A stretch of 46,748 nt of DNA from an uncultured beta proteobacterium (GTDB lineage Bacteria; Pseudomonadota; Gammaproteobacteria; Burkholderiales; Burkholderiaceae_C), in NCBI GenBank assembly GCA_903929815.1, contig CAIYWD010000174.1, positions 1 to 46,748 of the forward strand, written 5' to 3'. Made by a program: the position numbers and the translations under genes. Positions 10,286-19,583 of this stretch are shown here, piece by piece (the stretch's first letter is position 1; each line of letters starts with the position of its first letter). The notes beneath the pieces were generated by a model. That model had not been told where the DNA came from. It did not search any database and was given only the letters and a program-made list of their open reading frames with translations.

Positions 10286-12154
10286 TTGGTCATCGAAAAA
10301 TCATCCCTCAGGGCACTGACGCTGGGCGCTATCGGTGTGGTCTATGGCGATATTGGCACCAGTGTGCTCTACGCCGTCAAAGAAGTCTTTGGCTTTGGCC
10401 ATGTGCCCTTCACCCACGACAACGTTCTTGGCATTTTGTCCATCTTTTTCTGGACGCTCACCTTCATCATTTCGCTCAAATATGTCACTTTGGTGCTGCG
10501 TGCCGACAACCACGGCGAAGGGGGACTGGTCGCCATGCTGGCGTTGGCCTCGCAGTCGGTTAAAGACAAACCCGCTGTGCGAAATGTGTTGTTGCTGGTT
10601 GGCATTTTTGGCACCTGTCTTTTTTATGGCGATGGTGTTATTACACCGGCCATTTCGGTGTTGTCGGCCGTTGAAGGGCTGGAGGTTGTCTCGCCTGCAT
10701 TCAAAAAGGCCGTGATACCGCTGACTTTGTTGATTTTGTTTGGTTTATTTGCTGTGCAAAAGCGCGGCACGGCAGACATTGGCAAATTTTTTGGCCCCAT
10801 CACGCTGGTGTGGTTTGCAACGATTGCTGTGTTGGGGCTGTCGCACATTGTGCATACCCCCGAAGTGCTGTGGGCCATCAGCCCACACTTGGCGCTGCGC
10901 TTTATGTGGGGCAACCCGGCTACCACGTTCATTATTTTGGGTGCTGTGGTGTTGTGCGTGACAGGCGGTGAAGCCCTGTATGCTGACATGGGACATTTTG
11001 GCAAGAAGCCTATTCGCATGGCCTGGTTTTGTATTGTGATGCCAGCGCTTACGCTGAACTATTTTGGCCAGGGCGCTCTGTTGCTGGCTAACCCTGCGGC
11101 CATGAAAAACCCTTTTTTCATGATGGCCCCAAGTTGGGCCTTGCTGCCCTTGGTTGTATTGGCCACACTGGCGACTGTGATTGCCTCGCAAGCGCTGATT
11201 ACCGGTGCATTTTCTGTCACCAAACAAGTGATTCAACTGGGCTATTTACCACGATTCCAGGTGTGGCACACCAATGTCAAGGAAGCCGGCCAAATTTTCA
11301 TGCCGTTTGTGAACTGGGGGCTTTTTGTGGCGATTGTGCTGGCGGTTTTGATGTTCAAGTCATCAAGCAACCTGGCAGCAGCCTACGGCATTGCGGTCAC
11401 GCTTGACATGCTTATCACCACCATTTTGACGTTTTTTGTCATCCGCTACACCTGGCATTACCCTCTGCCCTTGTGTATTGCTGCCACTGCTATTTTTTTT
11501 ACGGTTGACTTGGCATTTTTTACATCCAATGTGGTCAAACTGGTCGATGGCGGCTGGTTTCCCTTGTTGATTGCCAGTGGCGTGTTTACCTTGATGCTGA
11601 CATGGAAACAGGGACGTCGCCTGTTAAAACGCAAATTGCAAGACAACGCCATCGACCTCGACAGCTTTTTGGAATCCGTCTTTGTCTGCCCGCCTGCCCG
11701 AGTGTCGGGAACAGCAGTTTTTTTAACCGCAGAGCCGGGCACCGTACCCAATGCCATGCTGCACAACCTCAAGCACAACAAGGTGTTGCATGACATCAAT
11801 GTGTTTGTCACGGTCGTGAACCACGAAGTGCCCTGGATTGGCATGGACAAGCGTTTGACGATTGAATCTTTGGGGCACGACTGCTGGCAGGTGGTGGTCA
11901 ACTACGGCTTTAAAAATGACCCCGACCTGCCCAAAGCTTTGCAGCACATGAAGGGCAGGGGCTGCGAGATTGAAGTGATGACCACCAGCTATTTTTTAAG
12001 CCGAGATTCCATCACCCCCACGCCTGGCGGCGGCATGGCGCATTGGCGTGAAAAAATCTTTGCCCAAATGCACCTGAACGCCAGTGGTGCAGCAGACTTT
12101 CTGAACCTGCCCAGCAACGCAGTGGTGGAACTAGGTGGCAAGATTGAGATTTGA
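10286..12154 (+). CDS. kup: Potassium uptake protein Kup (Trk-independent)
   Basis: Kup is a constitutive potassium/proton symporter of the inner membrane. The 622-residue product has the N-terminal signature [17 protein letters not shown] (residues 17-33), about twelve membrane helices through residue 430, and a cytoplasmic C-terminal domain. Many Kup proteins have proline where VLYA follows GTS here; I regard this as family variation. No ATG is available in frame after the stop at 10211, so the TTG at 10286 is the best start. No good ribosome-binding site is seen, and CTG at 10274 is an alternative. A 127-base gap without recognisable features separates it from murJ. Confidence 0.93.
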   Translation: MVIEKSSLRALTLGAIGVVYGDIGTSVLYAVKEVFGFGHVPFTHDNVLGILSIFFWTLTFIISLKYVTLVLRADNHGEGGLVAMLALASQSVKDKPAVRNVLLLVGIFGTCLFYGDGVITPAISVLSAVEGLEVVSPAFKKAVIPLTLLILFGLFAVQKRGTADIGKFFGPITLVWFATIAVLGLSHIVHTPEVLWAISPHLALRFMWGNPATTFIILGAVVLCVTGGEALYADMGHFGKKPIRMAWFCIVMPALTLNYFGQGALLLANPAAMKNPFFMMAPSWALLPLVVLATLATVIASQALITGAFSVTKQVIQLGYLPRFQVWHTNVKEAGQIFMPFVNWGLFVAIVLAVLMFKSSSNLAAAYGIAVTLDMLITTILTFFVIRYTWHYPLPLCIAATAIFFTVDLAFFTSNVVKLVDGGWFPLLIASGVFTLMLTWKQGRRLLKRKLQDNAIDLDSFLESVFVCPPARVSGTAVFLTAEPGTVPNAMLHNLKHNKVLHDINVFVTVVNHEVPWIGMDKRLTIESLGHDCWQVVVNYGFKNDPDLPKALQHMKGRGCEIEVMTTSYFLSRDSITPTPGGGMAHWREKIFAQMHLNASGAADFLNLPSNAVVELGGKIEI

Positions 12155-12155
12155 C

Positions 12156-12292
12156 TAAGGATATGGTTAATAATAAGTTGTGCATTTGGCCGTCAGATTT
12201 GGGCACCACTGCGTCGTTAAAAATCCGATTATGTGGCTGGGCCACACCGCACGATTTATGCCTAGCATTGCATCTTTAACTTTGACCAAATC
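12156..12292 (+). repeat. Palindromic element E1, long form, behind kup
   Basis: It begins TAAGGATATGGTTAATAATA two bases after the kup stop codon. The interior reads AGTTGTGCATTTGGCCGTCAGATTTGGGC, then a short palindrome TGTGGCTGGGCCACA, and CGATTTATGCCTAGCATTGCATC (segments given separately). The ppk1-distal copy at 46627 has the same order. The right end (TTGACCAAATCA) is a degraded form of the inverted left end. The element occupies the first third of the 356-base kup-xerD gap. Confidence 0.85.
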
Positions 12293-12303
12293 ACCCTGAA
12301 TGA

Positions 12304-12448
12304 GGGTGCGTTTCACAGTGATGTGGTGCATGCCATGTCTGACCTAAGTTGCAAAAACCATATCCATAGTGCTCTATGCAAGTGGGACGTGCGTTAGAGG
12401 CCGATTTCTTAATGTGAAATACCGCAAAAATCATAGCATCATTCCTGG
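12304..12448 (+). repeat. Left arm of inverted repeat enclosing xerD
   Basis: It matches the reverse complement of 13721-13860 over about 140 bases with scattered differences. It starts GGGTGCGTTTCACAGTGATG and contains GCAAGTGGGACGTGCGTTAG and AGAGGCCGATTTCTTAA. It ends ATCATTCCTGG. The middle belongs to the same hairpin-repeat family seen near nadC and hemN. Confidence 0.88.
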
Positions 12449-12458
12449 GAGTGTTTCA

Positions 12459-12510
12459 TCCTGGATTCCTCAGTAGCCCACTCGGGCGCGTTCAACTGAG
12501 GAATCCAGGA
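12459..12510 (-). terminator. Perfect 16-bp hairpin directly behind xerD
   Basis: TCCTGGATTCCTCAGT (12459-12474) pairs perfectly with ACTGAGGAATCCAGGA (12495-12510), with a 20-nt loop. It touches the xerD stop codon at 12511. There is no T-run on the minus strand, so it may be an RNA-stabilising or repeat structure, not a true intrinsic terminator. Part of one arm (CAACTGAGGAATCCAGG) recurs at 13617-13633. Confidence 0.6.
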
Positions 12511-13449
12511 TTATCCACGTGGATGGTGCAAGGCATGCAGCGCATTCAGCCGTTCGCGGGCAACGTGGGTGTAGATGGTGGTGGTGGAAATATCAACATG
12601 CCCTAGCAGCAATTGCACGGCACGCAAATCAGCACCGTGGTTAAGCAAATGGGTGGCAAACGCATGGCGCAAGGTGTGTGGCGACAGCGGCTGCGTGATG
12701 CCTGCCACTTGTGCGTATTTTTTAACCAGCATCCAAAACATCACCCGGCTCATGGCCGTCCCGGGCGTTCTACCCTTGTGCGTCACAAACACATCATCGG
12801 TGGAGTGACCTGCCAGAAGTTCCGTTCTCGGCTGTTGAAAATAGCGTTGAAGCCACATACTGGCCACCTCCCCAAAAGGCACTAACCGCTCTTTGCTTCC
12901 TTTGCCAAAAACCCGAAGCACGTGATCTGCCAAACTGATGTTGAGCACTTTAAGCGACACCAGTTCACTCACCCGCAAGCCGCTGGCGTACATCAACTCC
13001 AGCATGGTGCGGTCGCGCACGCCCTGGGCGGTGCTGACATCAGGTGCTGCCAGCAAGGCTTCCACCTGAGGCTCCGTCAAGGAACTGGGCATTCGCAAAG
13101 GCTGCTTGGCCGTCAGAAGTTTCAGTGTGGGGTCATTGTGAATCAGGTGTTCACGCAATGCCCATCGAAAAAACCGCTTGAGAACTGTCAATCGTCGATT
13201 GGCAGTGGTGGCTTTGGTTTCAGCATGTCGGGCTGCAAAGTAACCATTGATGTCGTTTTGAGTGGTGCTGATGAGCGTCTGACTTTGTGTTACCAGCCAG
13301 GCGGCAAACAAGGTCAGGTCTTGCCGGTACGCACCAAGCGTGTTTTTAGACAGTCCATCTTCTAGCCATAGTGCGTCAATAAAGCTGTCAATCAGGGGAT
13401 CGGGAAGAGTCTCTGGCGATGTGTGTTGTATTAGAGTCTGTGTATTCAT
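12511..13449 (-). CDS. xerD: Site-specific tyrosine recombinase XerD
   Basis: XerD works with XerC at the dif site to resolve chromosome dimers. The 312-residue product has an N-terminal SAM-like DNA-binding domain (IDSFIDALWLEDGLSKNTL) and a catalytic domain with all active-site residues visible: Arg159 in ASGLRVSEL, Lys183 in FGKGSKERLV, His258 and Arg261 in SPHTLRHAFATHLL, His284 in LLGHVD, and the nucleophile Tyr293 in TTIYTHV. I call it XerD over XerC from the overall wording; XerC is possible. The gene is enclosed by inverted repeats on both sides, and its ATG is one base from a hairpin-family repeat. No good ribosome-binding site is visible in that repeat. Confidence 0.9.
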   Translation of the reverse strand: MNTQTLIQHTSPETLPDPLIDSFIDALWLEDGLSKNTLGAYRQDLTLFAAWLVTQSQTLISTTQNDINGYFAARHAETKATTANRRLTVLKRFFRWALREHLIHNDPTLKLLTAKQPLRMPSSLTEPQVEALLAAPDVSTAQGVRDRTMLELMYASGLRVSELVSLKVLNISLADHVLRVFGKGSKERLVPFGEVASMWLQRYFQQPRTELLAGHSTDDVFVTHKGRTPGTAMSRVMFWMLVKKYAQVAGITQPLSPHTLRHAFATHLLNHGADLRAVQLLLGHVDISTTTIYTHVARERLNALHALHHPRG

Positions 13450-13450
13450 G

Positions 13451-13484
13451 CTATAAATTTAATAGCTATCAACGCTTATTCCAT
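13451..13484 (+). repeat. Hairpin-family repeat abutting xerD start
   Basis: CTATAAATTTAATAGCTATC followed by AACGCTTATTCCAT matches the left half of the repeat seen at 17608-17661 and 32608-32664. The expected right half (ATAAGCG) is not adjacent. An ATAAGCG occurs at about 13608-13614, beyond the E1 element, so E1 may have inserted into this repeat. Confidence 0.65.
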
Positions 13485-13490
13485 GCGACT

Positions 13491-13597
13491 TAGGATATGG
13501 TCAACAATAAGTTTTGCTTATGGCCGTCAGAGTTAACGACGCAGTGCGCCCAAATCTGACGAGACAAATGCACAACTTATTCTTGACCCTATCCTTA
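13491..13597 (+). repeat. Palindromic element E1, short form, upstream of xerD
   Basis: The left end AGGATATGGTCAACAATAAG and right end CTTATTCTTGACCCTATCCT are near inverted repeats of each other. The interior holds GGCCGTCAGAGTTAACGACG and CAGTGCGCCCAAATCTGACG, also mutually complementary in part. Length is about 107 bases. It lies 41 bases upstream of the xerD start on the minus-strand gene. Confidence 0.85.
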
Positions 13598-13656
13598 GTG
13601 AAGGTAATAAGCGGTCAACTGAGGAATCCAGGTTCATGATTTGGGGTGGCACAACT

Positions 13657-13724
13657 GGGTGCGTTTCAACGACACCAAACAAAACTCACCTCTGGAAGCG
13701 CGGGCAAGATGCCCTCGCTTCCAG
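13657..13724 (+). repeat. Dispersed repeat with strong hairpin
   Basis: GGGTGCGTTTCAACGACACC and the following bases match, inverted, the first 39 bases of the window. It leads into a hairpin: CTGGAAGCG (13692-13700) with CGCTTCCAG (13716-13724), and an inner GGGC/GCCC pair around a 5-nt loop. No T-run follows on either strand. Confidence 0.8.
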
Positions 13725-13860
13725 GAATGATGCTATGATTTTTTGTGATATTTTATGTTAAGAAATCGGCCTCTAACGCACGTCCCACTTGCATAGTTTG
13801 CTATGATTTTTGCAACTTGGATCGGACATGGCAGTCACCACATCACTTTGAAACGCACCC
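13721..13860 (-). repeat. Right arm of inverted repeat enclosing xerD
   Basis: It is the reverse-complement partner of 12304-12448. The outer ends read GGGTGCGTTTCA on opposite strands, so xerD lies in a segment of about 1.56 kb with inverted termini. It ends 30 bases from the leuA stop codon. Confidence 0.88.
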
Positions 13861-13890
13861 GGCACAACTGGCGTGACAGTTAGGCTGGTA

Positions 13891-15429
13891 TTAGCCTTGT
13901 GCGGCCACGCGACTGGCCTGGTTTTGCAATTTATTCAATGCGCTCAAATAAGCTTTGGCGGAAGCCACCACAATGTCGGGGTCATCGCCCACGCCGTTGA
14001 CCACACGTCCGCTTTTTTGCAAACGCACAGTGACCTCTGCCTGGCTCTCGGTTGATCCACTGATGGCATTGACAGAGTACAACACCATTTCAGCCCCACT
14101 TTTGGCATGTATTTCAATCGCTTTCAGTGATGCATCGACAGGGCCGTTGCCGTTGGCCGATCCGGTGACTTCCTTGCCTGCCATGGTCATGATCACGGTG
14201 GCTTGTGGCGTTTCACCGGTCTCACTGTGTTGCGACAATGAAACCAAAGCATACTGGTCATGGCGATGTGCCACATTGTCTTCACTGACCAAAGCCAAAA
14301 TATCTTCGTCAAAAATTTCACTTTTTCGATCGGCCAATTCCTTGAATTTTGCAAACGCGGCGTTGGTGTCAGCTTCACTGTCCATTTGAATACCCAACTC
14401 CAGCAAGCGCTGTTTGAAAGCATTGCGCCCGCTTAATTTTCCCAAAACGATTTTGTTGGCTGACCACCCTACATCTTCAGCCCGCATGATTTCATAAGTA
14501 TCACGCGCCTTCATGATGCCATCTTGATGAATGCCTGAAGCATGGGCAAAGGCGTTTGCTCCCACCACGGCTTTGTTGGGCTGCACCACAAAGCCTGTGG
14601 TTTGACTGACTAAGCGGCTGGCTGCCAAAATTTGCGTCGTCTCAACACCCACATCCAGCCCAAAGTAGTCGCGCCGGGTGCGAACAGCCATGACCACTTC
14701 TTCCAGGCTGCAATTGCCGGCACGCTCACCCAAGCCGTTGATGGTGCATTCCACCTGGCGTGCACCACCAATTTTTACACCTGCCAGTGAGTTGGCAACG
14801 GCCATGCCCAAATCGTTATGGCAGTGAACCGACCAGATGGCCTTGTCCGAATTAGGAACACGTTCGCGCAAGCGCTGAATAAAGTTGCCATAGAGCGCTG
14901 GAATGGCGTAGCCCACCGTGTCTGGCATGTTGACCGTGGTAGCGCCCTCATGAATGACGGCCTCAATCACACGGCACAGAAAATCTTCTTCGCTGCGGTA
15001 GGCATCTTCAGCGCTGAACTCTACATCTGACACTCTATTTTTGGCCAGGCGAACCGACTGCACGGCCTGTTCCAACACCTGATCGGGTGTCATGCAGAGC
15101 TTTTTGGCCATATGCAAGGGCGATGTTGAAATAAAAACGTGAATGCGCGAGTTCTTGGCGTATTGCAAAGCGTCTGCCGCTAAAGTGATGTCACGTTCCA
15201 TGGCGCGTGCGAGTGAACACACTGTCACATCACGAACGGCATGAGCAATCGCCTGAATGGCATCAAAGTCGCCAGGAGAGCTAGCAGCAAAACCCGCTTC
15301 CATCACATCAACTTTCAAACGTTCGAGTTGGCGTGCAATACGAAGTTTTTCATCACGCGTCATGGATGCACCCGGCGACTGCTCGCCATCGCGCAAGGTG
15401 GTATCAAAAATGATCAATCGGTCAGACAT
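13891..15429 (-). CDS. leuA: 2-isopropylmalate synthase
   Basis: LeuA condenses 2-oxoisovalerate with acetyl-CoA, the first committed step of leucine synthesis. The 512-residue product is the LeuA type 1 bacterial form. The HMGL-like TIM barrel opens with [17 protein letters not shown], with Arg13 and Asp14 at the active site. [16 protein letters not shown] carries the metal-binding histidines, and [12 protein letters not shown] follows. The C-terminal leucine-sensing dimer domain, about 390-512, is intact. AGGAGA lies 7 bases before the ATG. A terminator-like hairpin and a leucine-containing leader ORF precede it (see separate entries), so expression is probably set by transcription attenuation. 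It lies downstream of pssA on the same strand. Confidence 0.97.
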   Translation of the reverse strand: MSDRLIIFDTTLRDGEQSPGASMTRDEKLRIARQLERLKVDVMEAGFAASSPGDFDAIQAIAHAVRDVTVCSLARAMERDITLAADALQYAKNSRIHVFISTSPLHMAKKLCMTPDQVLEQAVQSVRLAKNRVSDVEFSAEDAYRSEEDFLCRVIEAVIHEGATTVNMPDTVGYAIPALYGNFIQRLRERVPNSDKAIWSVHCHNDLGMAVANSLAGVKIGGARQVECTINGLGERAGNCSLEEVVMAVRTRRDYFGLDVGVETTQILAASRLVSQTTGFVVQPNKAVVGANAFAHASGIHQDGIMKARDTYEIMRAEDVGWSANKIVLGKLSGRNAFKQRLLELGIQMDSEADTNAAFAKFKELADRKSEIFDEDILALVSEDNVAHRHDQYALVSLSQHSETGETPQATVIMTMAGKEVTGSANGNGPVDASLKAIEIHAKSGAEMVLYSVNAISGSTESQAEVTVRLQKSGRVVNGVGDDPDIVVASAKAYLSALNKLQNQASRVAAQG

Positions 15430-15455
15430 TTTGTTTCTCCTGGAAAATTTTCAAC

Positions 15456-15487
15456 AAAAAAAAGCCCGTTGTAAAAACAGACGGGCT
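15456..15487 (-). terminator. Terminator/attenuator before leuA
   Basis: On the minus strand AGCCCGT pairs with ACGGGCT, extended inward by TGT/ACA across a one-base bulge, with a TTTT loop and a run of eight T after the stem. Only about 26 bases lie between the T-run and the leuA ATG, filled by the ribosome-binding site, so there is no space for a promoter. Any leuA transcript must pass this terminator, which is the arrangement of an attenuator. Confidence 0.8.
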
Positions 15488-15510
15488 GATGTGGTGCATA
15501 CAGACGTGTA

Positions 15511-15576
15511 CTAGCCACTTCGCCCAAGGAAATCTAGCGACAGGAACATGGACAGAAATGGCGACAAGGTTTGCAT
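15511..15576 (-). CDS. Candidate leucine leader peptide (21 aa) for leuA
   Basis: A 21-codon ORF ends 24 bases before the terminator stem upstream of leuA. Five of 21 residues are leucine (positions 4, 8, 12, 14, 17), using TTG, CTG, CTG, CTA and CTT. Ribosome stalling at leucine codons could favour an alternative fold. The CGTCTGT sequence just after the ORF (plus-strand 15499-15506) is repeated in the terminator 5' arm (15477-15483), and both copies can pair with the 3' arm. Weak points are the absence of a clear ribosome-binding site and leucine codons that are spread out, not in a run. Confidence 0.5.
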   Translation of the reverse strand: MQTLSPFLSMFLSLDFLGRSG

Positions 15577-15597
15577 GGTGTCAATGTAACACACCCC

Positions 15598-16419
15598 TCA
15601 CTGATGCAAACCGCGTTCTTCGGGTTCATCGGTCGAAATACTGATGACGCTGGTGGGAATGCCTTTGATTTTGCGACGGACGTAGATGACATAACCACTC
15701 AAACCATAAGTGACGATCAAACTGAACATCACAATGGGCGGTGCCAGGTTGATGACTGCGATGCCAAGGGCAATCAATACCATCACCACAAAAGGCACAC
15801 TTCGCTTCATCTGAATATCTTTGAAACTGTAAAACGGCACGTTGGTGACCATGGTCAGGCCAGCATACAAAGACACCACAAACATGGGCCACGCCATTTT
15901 CGCACCCGTCACATTCAAGTCTGTGGAAATCCATATCAAACCGGCCACCAGTGCTGCGGCGGCGGGAGAGGGCAGACCCTGAAAATAGCGTTTGTCAACC
16001 ACGCAGGTGTTGACATTAAAGCGCGCCAGGCGCAGCGCAGCGCAAGAGCAATAGACAAAAGCGGCAATCCAGCCCCAGCGCCCCAAACCCTTGAGCGCCC
16101 ACACATAGGCCATCAAGGCGGGGGCCGCACCAAACGACACCATGTCTGCCAGAGAATCCATTTGCTCACCAAAAGCGCTTTGGGTGTTGGTCAAACGCGC
16201 CACGCGGCCATCCAGGCTGTCTAGCACCATGGCACAAAATATTCCCACAGTGGCCATGTCAAAACGCCCGTCAATGGCCATCACAATGGCATAAAACCCG
16301 CCAAACAAGGCAGCCAAGGTGAACAGATTGGGCAGAATGTAAATGCCTTTGCGGCGCTTTTTGGTATCAGCGTCTGTGGCAAGGGATTCGTTGGGCGTGG
16401 TCATATCGTTGATTGGCAT
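15598..16419 (-). CDS. pssA: CDP-diacylglycerol--serine O-phosphatidyltransferase
   Basis: PssA makes phosphatidylserine, the precursor of phosphatidylethanolamine, in the inner membrane. The CDP-alcohol phosphotransferase motif DG-x2-AR-x8-G-x3-D-x3-D is perfect in DGRVARL...GEQMDSLAD. About six to eight hydrophobic helices follow the usual pattern for the membrane-embedded type II enzyme. I place the start at the ATG at 16419 (273 aa, MPINDMTTPN), because GAGG lies 9 bases upstream. The longer frame starts at 16434 and would place that site inside the gene; MTTPNES at 16404 is a third option. It precedes leuA on the same strand by 168 bases, as in many Burkholderiales. Confidence 0.94.
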   Translation of the reverse strand: MPINDMTTPNESLATDADTKKRRKGIYILPNLFTLAALFGGFYAIVMAIDGRFDMATVGIFCAMVLDSLDGRVARLTNTQSAFGEQMDSLADMVSFGAAPALMAYVWALKGLGRWGWIAAFVYCSCAALRLARFNVNTCVVDKRYFQGLPSPAAAALVAGLIWISTDLNVTGAKMAWPMFVVSLYAGLTMVTNVPFYSFKDIQMKRSVPFVVMVLIALGIAVINLAPPIVMFSLIVTYGLSGYVIYVRRKIKGIPTSVISISTDEPEERGLHQ

Positions 16420-16476
16420 GACGCAGATCCTCATCGTAAACAGGAAACAAACATTATCATTTTGCTGACCTTATCC

Positions 16477-17595
16477 CTATGATGCACCCAGCCCCGCCAC
16501 CAAGCTCCCCGCGGGGTGGGTACTCTTCATGAGCGTGGTAAAGCTCAGCATCCGATCAATAGGCTGACGCGCACGCTGTCCCAAGGCTGGATCGATATGG
16601 ATTTCATTGACCCCTGTTTCCAGTGCATTCGCAACACCTGCCAGACCATTCATGGCCATCCATGGGCAATGCGCGCAGCTCTTGCAAGTGGCACTATCGC
16701 CGGCGGTAGGGGCCTCCAAAAAGGTTTTACCTGGGTTTTGTATTCGCAATTTGTGCATCAGTCCATTGTCTGTGGCCACGATAAAGGTGCTGGCCTGCAT
16801 GGCATGGGCTGCCTTCAAAATCATGGAGGTAGAGCCGACGACATGGGCCAGCGCAATCACCGGTTCGGAAGACTCGGGGTGAACCAGCACTTTTGCATCA
16901 GGATGCTCGCGCATCAGGACACCCAACTCAAAGGCTTTGAACTCGTTGTGCACAATGCATGAGCCGCGCCACATCAGCATGTCCGCACCGGTTTGACGCT
17001 GAACATACCCCCCCAAATGACGATCGGGTGCCCACAAAATTTTGTGCCCCTGATGGGTCAGCGCCTGCACAATGTTCAGCGCACAACTGGAGGTGACCAC
17101 CCAGTCAGCGCGAGCTTTCACAGCAGCACTGGTATTGGCATAAACCACCACCGTGCGATCAGGGTTGGCATCACAAAAAGCACTGAACTCATCTGCAGGG
17201 CAACCAAGGTCCAGCGAACAAGTGGCATCAGGGTCGGGCATCACTACACGTTTGTCAGGCGACAAAATTTTGGCCGTTTCACCCATGAAACGTACCCCTG
17301 ACACCACCAGCGTCGAAGCTGCGTGGTCGCGGCCAAAACGTGCCATTTCCAGGGAGTCGCTCACCAAGCCACCGGTTTCTTCGGCGATGTCTTGCAAATC
17401 AGGATGGACATAAAAATGTGACACCATGACAGCGTTTTTTTCTTTCAGTAGCCGGCGAATTTTGTGTTTCAGTGCGGATCGCTGCGCAGCATCAGGTTCG
17501 TTTTGCACCCTCGCCCAGGCGTGCCGCGTTGTGAGGACATCATGTTGCGGTTGTTCGTAGTCAACTTCTTTGACAGTCTCGGTTTCAATGTGCAT
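16477..17595 (-). CDS. nadA: Quinolinate synthase NadA
   Basis: NadA condenses iminoaspartate with dihydroxyacetone phosphate to quinolinate in NAD synthesis, using a 4Fe-4S cluster. The 372-residue product has [20 protein letters not shown], the [10 protein letters not shown] and VTSSCALN cysteine regions, and the C-terminal [13 protein letters not shown] cluster motif typical of proteobacteria. The start is taken as ATG at 17595; a TTG directly upstream adds one residue. The ribosome-binding site is weak. A hairpin-family repeat lies between nadA and nadC, 12 bases from this start. nadB is not in the window. Confidence 0.96.
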   Translation of the reverse strand: MHIETETVKEVDYEQPQHDVLTTRHAWARVQNEPDAAQRSALKHKIRRLLKEKNAVMVSHFYVHPDLQDIAEETGGLVSDSLEMARFGRDHAASTLVVSGVRFMGETAKILSPDKRVVMPDPDATCSLDLGCPADEFSAFCDANPDRTVVVYANTSAAVKARADWVVTSSCALNIVQALTHQGHKILWAPDRHLGGYVQRQTGADMLMWRGSCIVHNEFKAFELGVLMREHPDAKVLVHPESSEPVIALAHVVGSTSMILKAAHAMQASTFIVATDNGLMHKLRIQNPGKTFLEAPTAGDSATCKSCAHCPWMAMNGLAGVANALETGVNEIHIDPALGQRARQPIDRMLSFTTLMKSTHPAGSLVAGLGAS

Positions 17596-17607
17596 CAAAA
17601 GAGTCCA

Positions 17608-17661
17608 TAAAGCTATATTTTTAATAGCTACCAGCGCTTATGGGATAAGCGTTAGAGGCTT
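17608..17661 (+). repeat. Hairpin-family repeat encoding the NadC tail
   Basis: AGCTATATTTTTAATAGCTA is followed by a hairpin CGCTTAT (17635-17641), GGG, ATAAGCG (17645-17651), then TTAGAGGCTT. Read on the minus strand it encodes the last seven NadC residues and the TAA stop. It fills most of the nadC-nadA spacer. Confidence 0.85.
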
Positions 17662-18522
17662 AAAACGCATGGAAAAATCAATCGCCCTGACATTTTTGGT
17701 CAAACTGCCAATCGAGATGCGATCCACACCCGTCGCAGCAATGGCCTGCACGGCAGAGAGCTTGACACCTCCAGAGGCTTCCAGTGTGGCACGACCTGCA
17801 TTGATATTGACCGCCGCGGCCATTTGCGCCAGACTCATATTGTCTAGAAGAATCATGCCAGCACCAGCATCCAGGGCATCTTGCAGTTGATCCAGGGTTT
17901 CAACCTCAATCTCGATGAAACTCGCTTGCTCTGCCATGCATAACGCCCGCTGCAATGCGGCTTTCACACTACCGGCTGCGGCAATGTGGTTTTCCTTGAT
18001 CAGCACAGCATCGTACAAACCAAGTCTGTGATTGCCGCCACCGCCTGTGCGTACAGCATATTTTTGGGCCAGTCTCAGGCCTGGCAGTGTCTTGCGGGTA
18101 TCGACAATCTGCGCACGTGCATTTTTGACCTCTTTGACTGCGGTCACATAGTCGTGAGTTTTGGTGGCTACAGCACTGAGCAATTGCAAAAAATTCAACG
18201 CAGTACGCTCGGCACTCAACATGGCACGGGCAAAGCCTTCCAACTCCAGAACAATCTGATCTGCTTCGCATTTTTGCCCTTCTTTCACATGCCAGATGAT
18301 TTGCATGGCAGGGTCAAGCTGGCGAAATGCAGCTTCTGTCCAGAAGGTGCCACAGATCACAGCAGCTTCGCGCGAACGTACAGTGGCGTGCGCTCGCTGC
18401 TCTGAGTCAATCAAACTGGCACTCAAGTCCCCCGTACCTACGTCTTCTTGCAAAGATCGTGCAACATCAGACTGTGCCAGTGCTGCGATAGATTCTGTAG
18501 AAAAATCAAAAAAATCAGCCAT
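17638..18522 (-). CDS. nadC: Nicotinate-nucleotide pyrophosphorylase (carboxylating) NadC
   Basis: NadC converts quinolinate and PRPP to nicotinate mononucleotide, the step after NadA. The 294-residue product shows TRKTLPGLRLAQKYAVRTGG, GNHRLGLYDAVLIKENHI and the C-terminal ASGGVKLSAVQAIAATGVDRISIGSLTK (quoted in parts, all family blocks). Family members such as the E. coli enzyme end at or just after DLSMRF(R). Here DFSMRF is followed by KPLTLIP, which is encoded entirely by the adjacent repeat. The tail is probably the result of repeat insertion over the original stop. AGAGA precedes the ATG. nadC and nadA are neighbours in the order nadC-nadA on the minus strand. Confidence 0.96.
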   Translation of the reverse strand: MADFFDFSTESIAALAQSDVARSLQEDVGTGDLSASLIDSEQRAHATVRSREAAVICGTFWTEAAFRQLDPAMQIIWHVKEGQKCEADQIVLELEGFARAMLSAERTALNFLQLLSAVATKTHDYVTAVKEVKNARAQIVDTRKTLPGLRLAQKYAVRTGGGGNHRLGLYDAVLIKENHIAAAGSVKAALQRALCMAEQASFIEIEVETLDQLQDALDAGAGMILLDNMSLAQMAAAVNINAGRATLEASGGVKLSAVQAIAATGVDRISIGSLTKNVRAIDFSMRFKPLTLIP

Positions 18523-18572
18523 TTGTATTCTCTTTTCATGCTGTTTAAAAATGGATTGCCAAAGCTGACTTT

Positions 18573-19583
18573 TTATGTCAGTTCGACCGTCGGTTCTCTG
18601 CTCATCAATTCAGTCAGCGCTTGCCGGGGTGACCAGTGTCCCTTCAGCACAGCCACCACGGCTTGTGCAATGGGCATCTCAACACCCAACTGAGCCGCAC
18701 GCAGCACCACGGTGCGGGCACTATAGACACCCTCAGCCACATGTCCCAACGCAGCAACAGCCTGTGCAACAGACTGCCCAGCAGCCAGGGACAAACCCAC
18801 TTGCCGATTGCGAGACAAGTGACCCGTCGCAGTTAAAACCAAATCACCCAGGCCACTGAGTCCCCTGAAGGTTTCGGCCTGCGCACCGAGCGCTACCCCT
18901 AGACGGGTCATTTCGGCCAATCCACGCGTGATCAATGCTGCACGTGCATTCAGACCCAAACTCAGACCATCACACAAACCTGTGGCAATGGCCAGCACAT
19001 TTTTAACCGCGCCGGCCACTTCAACACCCGTCACGTCATCATGGGCATAAACGCGCAGTGTGTTGCTGTGAAATGCGGCTACCACGGTCTGGCGCACTGA
19101 GTCATGCACACTGGCAGCCACCAGGGCAGTAGGCTGCGCCATCGCAACCTCTTGAGCAAAACTGGGGCCACTGAGCACGCATGTTTTCAAGTTGGGAGCG
19201 ATGGTTGCTTGAATTTCATGGGCAAGAAGCCCAACATGTTCAAAAACAGGGGCTTCAAACCCCTTGCAAAGCCAGACAACGGGAGTCTGAATAGACTGCA
19301 CATACCCCAACATTTCTCGAATGGCCGACATGGGAGTGGCCAACACAACCAGGTCTGCTGCGTTGAGCCAGGCGGTCGATGTTGCCAAACCTGACGAACA
19401 AAACACCAGACTTCGAGGCAAATTCACCTGAGGCAGATAACGCCGATTTTCATGATCGGCCTGCAAGTGGTGTTGGTGACATGGGTTGCGCGTCCACAAA
19501 ATAACCTCATGTTGCAAGCCGGACGCGGCATGAACCGCGAGTGCTGTGCCCCACGAACCTGCTCCAAGAACTATGATTTTCAT
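18573..19583 (-). CDS. gpsA: Glycerol-3-phosphate dehydrogenase (NAD(P)+)
   Basis: GpsA reduces dihydroxyacetone phosphate to sn-glycerol 3-phosphate for phospholipid synthesis. The 336-residue product opens with [19 protein letters not shown], the GxGxxG dinucleotide fold. It continues with [11 protein letters not shown], the catalytic-lysine block [17 protein letters not shown], and [14 protein letters not shown]. The ATG at 19583 directly touches a hairpin-family repeat (from 19584), so the leader has no normal ribosome-binding site; translation may depend on coupling to secB, 50 bases upstream. secB-gpsA is the usual proteobacterial order. Confidence 0.96.
   Translation of the reverse strand: MKIIVLGAGSWGTALAVHAASGLQHEVILWTRNPCHQHHLQADHENRRYLPQVNLPRSLVFCSSGLATSTAWLNAADLVVLATPMSAIREMLGYVQSIQTPVVWLCKGFEAPVFEHVGLLAHEIQATIAPNLKTCVLSGPSFAQEVAMAQPTALVAASVHDSVRQTVVAAFHSNTLRVYAHDDVTGVEVAGAVKNVLAIATGLCDGLSLGLNARAALITRGLAEMTRLGVALGAQAETFRGLSGLGDLVLTATGHLSRNRQVGLSLAAGQSVAQAVAALGHVAEGVYSARTVVLRAAQLGVEMPIAQAVVAVLKGHWSPRQALTELMSREPTVELT

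Noticed and set aside
12304-13860. Insertion sequence carrying xerD as its transposase/integrase
   Set aside because: The protein has full XerD character (chromosome dimer resolution) and the flanking arms contain several unrelated repeat families, so a self-mobile element is not supported by the sequence alone.
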